The position numbers were made by a program, and so were the translations under genes. DNA of 64,000 nucleotides from Bolinopsis microptera (lineage: Eukaryota > Ctenophora > Tentaculata > Lobata > Bolinopsidae), in assembly GCF_026151205.1 (NCBI RefSeq), contig NC_087073.1, positions 7,089,001 to 7,153,000 of the forward strand. Direction: 5' to 3'. The number at the start of each line of letters is the position of its first letter. The stretch's first letter is position 1. Of the stretch, positions 42,180-50,570 are shown piece by piece. Below the pieces are notes generated by a model that ran no database searches, was not told the origin of the DNA, and saw only the letters and a list, made by a program, of their open reading frames with translations.

Positions 42180-43920
42180 TGAAGATAATCTAGGTTTGAT
42201 CATAGTAGAAGATCTATCAAAACTCTTGTATGGAACTGTATAAATTGATAAAAGAAAGTTTTTATTATATAATACATTATACTGACTTAGGCCTAGCAAA
42301 ATAATACATTATCACAATGACTTACCGATGCTTGGCTATATGGGGTTCCCTATTTTTCCAGGGGAATCCTGTTCCTTGTCTTCCTTTAAAACAACAGATC
42401 GAACAATAATACTGGATTCTTGGCATGACTATAAAAGAAAATATTATATTATAGTAATATTCTATTATAGTATTTATAGTAATTAAGAAATCACTAAATA
42501 TGCAAAATCACTATTACAGTAATGGATGTTATGTGTTTATTGTAATCAATCAATTAATCAATGAATAATGACACAAAAATCATCACACGTCATAAGGAAT
42601 ATTTCTACAAAAATTAAAAATTTGAATAAAATAAATATTCAGATCTGTACAGTATACTCTTAGACCCAGTAATAAATATTTGCCCAATTTATATACTTTC
42701 CACTACTATATAAGTTAATAAAACGTTTCTTTGCAACGTGTGAATTCCACCGAAGATATTCAATATGATTTTCTTTATTATAGCACAATTCATTCCGTCA
42801 ATTCTTCCTAAAACTTCATCAGAGACATACCAAAAATAACCACATTGACAGATTTCTTTGAAATCATATCTTTCTTAAATCATATTAGTCCAACTTTAAA
42901 ACTTAAAACTGTCTTAGAATTTTTGACATCTGGTAGTCCCTACATTAGACGGCCAATCCATTGGTATGTACGCGGCCTTACCCAGGCCTGTAATAAATGG
43001 GGAGTCCCTCTTAGGACGACCAGTGCTAGACACTGTTTACTACTGACTGAATGGAGACCTACTTTACTCTTTGGATTGGTAGAACCTGTCTGGTTACATG
43101 AGCATTGGAGCTAGTAATATATAATTTAAAGAATTCTTCGTTACACACAAGACTGCAATAATTTAAATGCTCATTCGTGCATTCCAAAGGAATAAATATA
43201 CAAGTATAAGTTGGACATAGATTGTATGACCTCGCTGCGCTGAAACTATACAGTGTTAAAGTTCGAACAATGGATTGTATAGTAAATTATCATTTTTTTT
43301 CTTCGGAGAACATGAGAAAGAAAGAATAAAGAATAAGGAATAAATCCTGTCCGTTTAAAATACTTCCATCACGGTATATTTAGATAATTCTTAACGTTTG
43401 TTAAATTGTTTAATAATTTTGAATTGTTTAATGATTTCTACGATACATTAATCAAGTACATTTATCGGATCATAGCCTTACAAACAGTTAAAAGGCAACT
43501 TAAATTAAAATTATAAAGTGTCTACCCTCAAGGTGTCTTCACATAACTCTACTTCAGTGATAATTACAGAACAACAATTAGAAGTTAGCACCTGCACCCC
43601 TCCCGAGAGAGAGACCACCGTGTCACAAGAAACACGTTAAAACTAAAATTAAAATTTAAGCTTGTCTTTTAATTCATAGTGTTATTTATATTATCGTTTA
43701 TGTTATTATTATATCGGATCTTAATAGAAATAGGCGGTATCGACTGTTTAAGCATCAAACCTTGCAATTGGTAATTAAAGGCGTAGAAATTGTTATATCT
43801 GCTAGGGTAGGTAGCCATTTTTGAAATAAAAACATGACATGAAGAAAAGCGGAAGAGCCTTACTCACTTTGGAGTACTCACTCACATAGTGTATTCTTCA
43901 TAACTTAAGAAATAGTTTAA
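42180..43920. other. Spacer; left member of a 410-bp duplication
   Basis: About 43110-43530 (from ATATATAATTTAAAGAATTC to AGGCAACTTAAATTAAAATT) recurs at 44972-45385, about 1.86 kb apart in direct orientation; a shorter piece also recurs at 32880-32960. A plus-strand 89-codon frame at 42845-43114 has a protein-like stretch (IHWYVRGLTQACNKWGVPLR) but no recognised family. Otherwise nothing is seen. Confidence 0.6.
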
Positions 43921-44960
43921 AAGCTGATCTGGAGTGATGTACACGTCCTTTTTCAGTAGCTTATAATATTCATAAGCCCCAACGAAAGCGGATAATACCA
44001 CACAAATAAACTCTTATTAATTGTTATGAAGATATTTAAAACTATAACGTAATCAAAACAAACTTTTAAATCATGCGGCGAAGATCTTCAAGCTTCCCGA
44101 ACATACCATTTAAATCCCCTCAGTGGATTTCTCAGTTTTCCTCTGGTCTTGTTGAAGACCCCAAGCAATGGACTAAAAAGAAATAAAGAAAAAATAAAGA
44201 AATCGCTGGAAAGACACATGCTGATTCAATGTCTCATAACACTTGTCTCTCTATCTTATTGACCGGACGGCCCTGGTTCCTCCTCTGAAGCTGAGTCGTC
44301 TGACTCGTTGAAACTATATATTTGAATAGTATCCAATATCTCTCCTGAAGTTTCTTCGATCTGAAAAAATGTAAGTAAAAGTTATCACTCGAAGTATCAA
44401 GATTCCCCTACTAAAGCCTAACAAAGACTCGCCCAGATTGGGCTCTCCAATGAGGAGTTACTACTTATAAATTGTTGAGCAAGTGCAGCCTTCAGGCGTG
44501 ACTCTAACTTCACAGCAGTTTGTTGTCTGGACCTTGGACATGTTCGATGGTGGCTGGAGACTGGCTGGCTCCAGCTTTGCACCATGTTTGGTTCTGCCGC
44601 TCTTTGTTGAGATTCGAAGAACTTTTTCAACGCTCCTGCTTTCATCTCCTTACTGCGTTTCTCTAGCAATCGCATTTGTTTTGCTTTGTTGCTAGCATTC
44701 TTCCTCTTACATTCCAAATTCGTACAGCAGCTATCGTGGGATTCGAGGACATCTTCCGCGGTGCTCTTGGTACATATCCTGCATGCCCTGAGCGATGCTG
44801 GATCAAACTCAGGAAATTCCATTTCGGGATTGTCCATTGTGCTGGAATATAGTGTTATTAGAATTAGAATTAGAATCAAATTCACGTGCAGCAATACAAT
44901 AATAATAGTAAATAATTTTATTACCTAACATATCCCCGATCGAAAATTAATGACGACCCC
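43920..44960 (-). repeat. Copy C of the zinc-motif gene
   Basis: The unit contains the last-exon remnant (about 43925-44000), an acidic exon (about 44265-44362) and the zinc-motif exon (44837-44418). It is bracketed by the 410-bp direct repeat described at 43110 and 44972, which suggests that the copy arose or moved as part of a segmental duplication. Confidence 0.75.
44418..44837 (-). CDS. Zinc-motif exon, copy C (longest tail)
   Basis: The frame starts MDNPEMEFPEFDPASLRACR, has the C-x2-C...C-x4-C pattern and the basic helix, and, unlike copies A and B, continues in frame through TAVKLESRLKAALAQQFISS to SPIWASLC and a stop. Copies A and B have about 31 extra bases at this point. Copy C may show the ancestral tail, or A and B may show an insertion. 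Confidence 0.5.
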   Translation of the reverse strand: MDNPEMEFPEFDPASLRACRICTKSTAEDVLESHDSCCTNLECKRKNASNKAKQMRLLEKRSKEMKAGALKKFFESQQRAAEPNMVQSWSQPVSSHHRTCPRSRQQTAVKLESRLKAALAQQFISSNSSLESPIWASLC

Positions 44961-45384
44961 GGACCCCGTCATGATGTAATATATAATTTAAAGAATTCTT
45001 CGTTACACACAAGACTGCAATAATTTAAATGCTCATTCGTGCATTCCAAAGGAATAAATATACAAGTATAAGTTGGACTCATTTACATAGATTGTATGAC
45101 CTCGCTGCGCTGAAACTGTACAGTGGTAAAGTTCGAACAATGGATTGTATAGTAAATTATCATTTTTTTCTTCGCAGAACATGAGAAAGAAAGAATAAAG
45201 AATAAGGAATAAATCCTGTCCGTTTAAAATACTTTCATCACGGTAAATTTAGATAATTCTTAACGTTTGTTAAATTGTTTAATAATCTTAAATTGTTTAA
45301 TAATTTCTACGATACATTAATCAAGTACATTTATCGGATCATAGCCTTACAAACAGTTAAAAGGCAACTTAAATTAAAATTATA

Positions 45385-46345
45385 ATTTTACTTTTTAAGG
45401 AGTGTAGGTAGTCATTAAGAAGAAGGGAGATCAGGATCAGGAGAGTAGGATTTTGTGGAAGCAGCCTCGACCTCAATCCCAAAATACCCACTGGCCTATA
45501 GTGCTGCAACTCGGTGAGGAGACTGTGGAGTCCTGGACCAATAACCCGTGAGATGGCAGACATTGAGAACACTCCCTTGGACCTAACTGTAAAGGAGCAT
45601 TCCGGGAAAGTGTCTGTTGAAATCCGTATAACAGCTCTTGATCGGAAAGCTGCCGATGCAGAAACAGGACTCATGGGTGCTTTTTGTGATCTGTGCTACA
45701 TGTCCTCTGACGATGCGCACGATCTGGGGAAATTGGAAGAGGAGTTGATGATGAGTAAAATGTTCGAGGGGACAAAGGTGCTTGCTGCTACTTATACTCT
45801 CTTCAAGTAAAAGGGTGTTGTTCCAACGAAGCCAGGAAATTGGAACACTCGCTTTGGTGTGGTCAGGGAACCCACTGTGGAGAAAGAAGTGGAATCCACC
45901 CAAGTCTTGCATCTGCTGTTACGTGGTTCAGATTGGATTTTGAAAGTCTGTTATCATGAAATAGCTGGAGTAAACCATTGGTTGGAGGCTTCAAACAAGA
46001 GAGACTTGGCTTTCATCAAGCAGGCAAAAGCTGATGTGCAGCAACATTTTAAGGAGACGACAGGGCTAAAGGTAGCCTTTCCTGACTCTGCAGGAAAGGG
46101 AGGGACAACAACAATTGGGAATGTCTGTCGACGGTTGTTGTATGACAGGGAGACAAGGGAGACTCTATTGGAGTTAGTTCCAGAGAAGAACAGGGACATA
46201 CTGAGGAGGATCATCGTCAGAGTGGCAGTGGCTTTGAGAGTAGTGAGTTCCAAGAATGAGTTGAGAAAGTTATGGAGTTTGTTTAATAGAGAAACCTACA
46301 AACTCATTCTCACCACCTACCCTCTCCCTAAGGTAAGAATTTTCC
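45385..46345 (+). pseudogene. RAG1/Transib-like transposase relic, first copy
   Basis: From about 45553 the frame reads MADIENTPLDLTVKEHSGKV, a C-x2-C knuckle in GAFCDLCYMSSDDAHD, a TAA stop at 45808, then NWNTRFGVVREPTVEKEVES, VLHLLLRGSDWILKVCYHEI and a helical insertion region with FPDSAGKGGTTTIGNVCRRL and LLELVPEKNRDILRRIIVRV, ending FNRETYKLILTTYPLPK. The same order (zinc knuckle, helical insert, N-x-x-R-x-L, (L/I)-(V/I)-P-(E/S)) is found in the RAG1/Transib-type DDE transposases between the second Asp and the catalytic Glu. A GTAAGA...TTTCAG pair at 46331-46405 could be an intron. A second, better preserved copy of the same segment starts at about 47062. CMC/Chapaev-type enzymes share the C-terminal logic and are the main alternative. 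Confidence 0.55.
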
Positions 46346-46429
46346 CATCTATTCACTGTTCTATTCGGTTTTCAGTCATTTTTTTTCCTCTTCGTATAAT
46401 TTCAGACGGAGACTAAAAATCCTACATTG

Positions 46430-46920
46430 ACGTTTTTGGGATCTATGGTATCTGCAAGCATTGCATAGACAACAAACAGAAGTTCATTAACCTCGCGAAT
46501 GCATCCTTCACTGAGTGGGTTAAGAGTGAGAGCTACACTGATTGGTGTGAGTCATACATCGATAAAGTAAAGTGGTTTTCAAACGTGACTGCATCAATCA
46601 CATAGCTAAGAACTTTAGAAAGGACTTGGAGAGCCTAAGTAAATCGGGATTGAAAGTGGAGGGCTTGAGGGGCATTACCCGGTGCAAGAATGGGCTAGGA
46701 CAGATGGCCATAACCCGTCTTGGCAAAAGGTATAGGCAGGTTCTGTTTGAGGGCAAGTTGTCCCCAAACAGTTCTGAAGTAGAGATTGCACGTGGAGTTG
46801 GTAGACTGAGCACAAGTCTCTTTGCTGTTCTGTACCTTTCCACGTGCATAGATGATCCGGATCCTACCAGCCGCCACCAATTCTGTCCGGAGGGGAAGGA
46901 CTTCTGAGGGGTCTTCTGAC
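46430..46920 (+). pseudogene. Mutator-like transposase fragment
   Basis: A frame reads GICKHCIDNKQKFINLANAS and WVKSESYTDWCESYIDKVK, then after a one-base shift VVFKRDCINHIAKNFRKDLE, ITRCKNGLGQMAITRLGKRY and ends SRHQFCPEGKDF. The D/E-C-(I/V)-N-H-(I/V)-x-K block followed by a helical region and H-x-x-C-P-x-G is characteristic of a Mutator-like transposase domain widespread in animals. It lies between two copies of the RAG1-like segment on the same strand, so the stretch is a mosaic of two transposase families or an unusual composite gene. Confidence 0.5.
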
Positions 46921-47061
46921 AGGTCTTGGTGGAGCATACCGCCTAGTGTGCACAGTTGATCAAGACAGTGCCTGTGGGAGAACTGCCACTTATAGCTGAA
47001 CCGCACACCAGGTAGCACTGCAGTTACAGATTTCTTCTACATAAATAGATCTCCACAGACA

Positions 47062-47648
47062 ACAAAAGCTCTGTACCAAGCCCATGTTGATGAGAGTGGA
47101 GAGGTTAAGAGAAAGAGAGGAGACTACTCAACCAGGATGGGGCTCACTCAAGAACCCATAGTAGATGAGGATTTAAACAGTGTCAGCCCTTTACACAGTG
47201 TGATGAGAACTTTTTCTTTTGTTTTGCTCCTCCTCTATTATCTGAGAAGTGGCATTTTCATGTGGACAGAGTCATCTTTGCAAATGGGGCGGTCATATCG
47301 TTTCTTCGCCCAAGCTAAGACTGAGGCCAAGGAGCTTGTAAAAACACGCACTGGCATAACCATGGATGCTGCTGATTCAACAGGAAAGGGTGGCAATACC
47401 AACAAAGGGGATGTGTGTCAGCGGTTAATGACTGAACACAAGGATGTCCTCGTCGAATGTGTCCCTGAAGTATTCCGTGAGTCATTCAAGGAACTTATTG
47501 ATCGGCTTTGGGTGTGTATAAAAGTATACACAGGTACATCTAAGGTCAATGTCGATGAGTACAAGAAGTTCTGTATCGAAACATACGAGTTCCTGTTGGA
47601 TAATTTCAGCAATACCAACCGCTGGATTTCAATATCCCCAACTTTACA
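47062..47648 (+). pseudogene. RAG1/Transib-like transposase relic, second copy (5' part)
   Basis: The frame reads GEVKRKRGDYSTRMGLTQEP, SPLHSVMRTFSFVLLLLYYL, then MDAADSTGKGGNTNKGDVCQ, VLVECVPEVFRESFKELIDR, KVNVDEYKKFCIETYEFLLD and breaks at SISPTL, where a LINE has inserted. It aligns along its length with the first copy at 45.8-46.3 kb. The continuation is found beyond the LINE at 50209 and again beyond the TTAA element at 54302. The frame is open from 47137, so decay is mainly due to insertions. Confidence 0.6.
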
Positions 47649-50208
47649 AGAAAACAACAATTTCAAGAAAACAACAATTTTATTTAGTATCAATTAAAGC
47701 AGACAAAAGTATATTTTCTATATATATAACTAGCACGAACTTTAGATCAGATATCTTAGGGGACTTGGAGTAGCAAGAGATTGACTAGAAGGTATATACC
47801 TTTTACAAAGATACGTCGAGAAGAATCCAGGGTGATACAGGATCGGAGAGTGCAGACCAAAAGTTTACGCACCCACCTTTGCCTCCTGAGTTCTTGGTTG
47901 GATAGAAATTTAAGCAAACTTGGTCGTTTATACTCCAAGTCCCTTTCTTAAAAGAAGTAGTATTAACTATGTCTAGAGTTAGCTTCGTTCAATAATAACA
48001 ATATCAATATAATCAATATCAATACCAGATAAACCTACCGAATAAATTATTAAATATCAATCAATTAATTCATTCCGATAAAAAATTTTATAAATTTAGA
48101 TATTTAGTATCTAAAAACATTACAACAGATGGTTAAAAAGCGCCCAAAATCGATTTGAAAGATTTTCTGTCTATAGTACAATCATGATAGTAATAGTAAG
48201 TGTGCGCCGCTGCAATTAGACTTGATTACTGCAATTTAAAATTGTTTGGAGTCCAAGTATCTTTTAAGTCAGCTGCCTGTGCTTGTATTAATAGTGCTTT
48301 TGTTCTCAGTTTTATCAAGCTAATGGACGTTTCTAAGCAATTGCTTGAAGTTAAAATTTTTTTATGAACAGCGTTCCAAAGCTTGGCTGCATTAAACAAA
48401 AAGGTATTTGATTTATTTAGGAGAATAACCGTGAGACTCGTTGCACGGTTTGAAATGTTGATAGTCTCATAAAGGGAGTATGGGCAGTGGTACTTGATAA
48501 TCTTAGAAAATTCTAAGATGCAGTGATATTTGTACAAGTTTTGAGCCGTAAGTATTTTTAATCTATTAAAAATGGGTTTTGTATGTTCCTTTTCAAAGTG
48601 TTTATGGTCTAGTTTTTGCATACCGTATGGTCTAGTACGTGCACATGTTGATTGTTTATCTAAATATGAGTCAAGGTCGCCAAAAAGGATCCTTATACAG
48701 TGCTTCTGTGTGATGAAAAGACTATCATTGGACCGTTCTTTGAGGACAACACCCCACACACTTATACCGTAACTGAGATGTGATTCAAAAAGAGCATTAT
48801 ATATTTTCAAATATAGTTCAGAAGGTATCGAGTGCCGAATTCTGCAGATTGCACCAGTCATAGATCGCAGTTTTTTACGGATGTAGTGCATGTGGGCAAT
48901 CCAGTTTAGCTTACTATCTATAACAACACCTAAGAATTTGGTATCCTTGACTTTAGTAATAACCTTACCATTGATGAATATTGATCTAGATTCATCTAGC
49001 AGGATAGCAAATGGTCTGGTCCGTGCACAGGTGTCATCATATTCAGAGGCAGGTTTAAAATGTATGTAGCAGCATTTGGACATGTTGATATGAAGTAGAT
49101 TACATTTCATGTAAATCGAGACATGTTTAAGTACTAAGTTGGCTTTTTTGTATGTTGCTTCTCTAGATGGTCCTGACATGAAGATATTAGTGTCATCAGC
49201 ATAAAGTACAAATTTCACCTCACTGTCTGAAAAGCAGTTTACTATATCGTTCATATACAATAGGAAGAGTAACGGCCCTAGAATTGACCCTTGTGGTACC
49301 CCAAATTTCACGTCCATTGTTTCTGATGGTACATCGTTATACATAACATACTGCTTTCTGTTAGTCAAATAGCTTTTTAGTAAGGTAAGTGCTGTGCCCC
49401 TAATACCGTAGGAATTTAATTTGCATAAAAGAATATCGTGATCAAGGGTGTCGAAGGCTTTGCTCAAGTCAATGAATATCCCTAGGACATGTTTATTGCT
49501 TGCCAGAGACTTAGTAACGGAGTCTATAGATTTGTGTAGAGCATGGGTGGTAGAATGGCCTTTTCTAAATCCAAACTGTGAGTCTGTTAGTACACCTTTA
49601 GATGTGAAGAAATTATAGAGGCGTTTATAAATAACCTTCTCGAAGATCTTTCCAAATAAAGGTAATATTGATACAGGCCGATCATTTTCAATGCATTCTT
49701 TATTGTCTTTCTTGTAAATAGGAATAACTTTACCAGTTTTAAAAATACTTGGGAATGTACCACTTTGTATACATGTGTTGTAAAGCCTAGCCAAAGTACC
49801 TGCAATGAGTTTTGCCGGTTTTTTTACAACAACTACAGGTATGTCACTGGCCTTACCATTTTGAAAATCTCGGATCACCTCTATAATTTCTTCTTCATTA
49901 GTTTCTTCCAGGTATATGGAGTCAGATACCGAATTAGACATAAACTGAGCAAATGATTCTACTGGTTCCAGAGAAATACTATTGTTTGACAGTACATTTT
50001 TATTGAGATTACTTGCAAGAGATGTAAAATATTCACAGAATTTGTTAGCAATTATTCGTCTGCAAGTAACTCTCTGGCCATCTATGACAAAATCGTCTTT
50101 ACATCTAGATATATTTTTGCCACGGAGTTCATTTATAATTTCCCAGGTCTTTTTTGAGTTCATGCTGTACTTCTCGAATTTTTGAGTATAGCACACATAC
50201 ATTCTCTC
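47649..50208 (-). mobile_element. 5'-truncated CR1-group LINE inside the RAG1-like relic
   Basis: On the minus strand the copy starts abruptly at about 50208 in the RT N-terminal region and ends at about 47649 with two tandem units of TTGTTGTTTTCTTGAAA, a 3' microsatellite tail as in CR1/L2-type elements. The flanks on both sides are transposase codons (SISPTL before, LAHFWEII after). No clear target duplication is visible; a few codons of target appear lost. Confidence 0.8.
48226..50202 (-). CDS. LINE reverse transcriptase, 5'-truncated
   Basis: The frame has 658 residues with no endonuclease. RT blocks: NGKASDIPVVVVKKPAKLIA, GKVIPIYKKDNKECIENDRP, QFGFRKGHSTTHALHKSID, GIFIDLSKAFDTLDHDILL, FGVPQGSILGPLLFLLYMND and the catalytic YADD at about residues 334-337, then TKFLGVVIDSKLNWIAHMHY. 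A long thumb/C-terminal region follows (CARTRPYGMQKLDHKHFEKE). The reading frame is complete to its stop, so the insertion is fairly recent. It is a different subfamily from the AlkB-LINE at 33-40 kb: block B is FGVPQGSILGP in both, but the C-termini differ. Confidence 0.9.
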   Translation of the reverse strand: MYVCYTQKFEKYSMNSKKTWEIINELRGKNISRCKDDFVIDGQRVTCRRIIANKFCEYFTSLASNLNKNVLSNNSISLEPVESFAQFMSNSVSDSIYLEETNEEEIIEVIRDFQNGKASDIPVVVVKKPAKLIAGTLARLYNTCIQSGTFPSIFKTGKVIPIYKKDNKECIENDRPVSILPLFGKIFEKVIYKRLYNFFTSKGVLTDSQFGFRKGHSTTHALHKSIDSVTKSLASNKHVLGIFIDLSKAFDTLDHDILLCKLNSYGIRGTALTLLKSYLTNRKQYVMYNDVPSETMDVKFGVPQGSILGPLLFLLYMNDIVNCFSDSEVKFVLYADDTNIFMSGPSREATYKKANLVLKHVSIYMKCNLLHINMSKCCYIHFKPASEYDDTCARTRPFAILLDESRSIFINGKVITKVKDTKFLGVVIDSKLNWIAHMHYIRKKLRSMTGAICRIRHSIPSELYLKIYNALFESHLSYGISVWGVVLKERSNDSLFITQKHCIRILFGDLDSYLDKQSTCARTRPYGMQKLDHKHFEKEHTKPIFNRLKILTAQNLYKYHCILEFSKIIKYHCPYSLYETINISNRATSLTVILLNKSNTFLFNAAKLWNAVHKKILTSSNCLETSISLIKLRTKALLIQAQAADLKDTWTPNNFKLQ

Positions 50209-50258
50209 TTAGCTCACTTCTGGGAGATTATCTCAGCCAATGACGGAGTCAGACTTAA
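50209..50258 (+). pseudogene. RAG1-like relic, middle piece
   Basis: Between the LINE end and the TTAA element, 50 bases read LAHFWEIISANDGVRL in the plus frame, the block that follows the ISPTLHK motif in this transposase family (LAHSWE-type). The last bases are the TTAA target (50255-50258). The peptide continues in frame at 54302-54305. Confidence 0.65.
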
Positions 50259-50387
50259 CCCATATCAACCCAACCACTCTAAACATTCGAATTTTTTGAT
50301 GAAATTTGGTGTCCTGCGTCCTAACGGGCTATCTTAGATATTGCAACAGTGATTTAAAAAAATTGTGTTTTGCTTATGACATTTTTA

Positions 50388-50511
50388 ACCCGTCCATTTA
50401 AAAGGACAGTGAATTCTGTCCCGTCCTTTAAAAAGGACAGTGTTTGGAAAAATTACTTAACGTCCTTTATAAAGGACAGCATTGCAAATAACTGTCATTT
50501 TAAAAGGACGG
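50388..50511. repeat. Subterminal palindromes GTCCTTTTAAAAGGAC, left cluster
   Basis: Four variants follow each other (about 50391, 50422, 50461, 50493): GTCC(A/T)TTTAAAAGGAC, GTCCTTTAAAAAGGAC, GTCCTTTATAAAGGAC and GTCATTTTAAAAGGAC, separated by about 15-20 bases. Each is a near-perfect palindrome. A matching cluster lies on the other side of the minisatellite. Confidence 0.85.
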
Positions 50512-50570
50512 CTTTCAATTTTTAATATCATTGAAATACAGAAGTAATTTTCCGCGAAAACATTTAATGA

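Noticed and set aside
46331-46405. A firm intron in the first RAG1-like copy
   Set aside because: GTAAGA and TTTCAG fit well, but splicing across them soon meets a stop, and the unspliced frame (VRIFPSIH) also resembles the family; undecided.
45954-47018. Minus-strand frames opposite the RAG1-like relic
   Set aside because: The plus-strand frames show recognisable transposase motifs; the minus frames do not.
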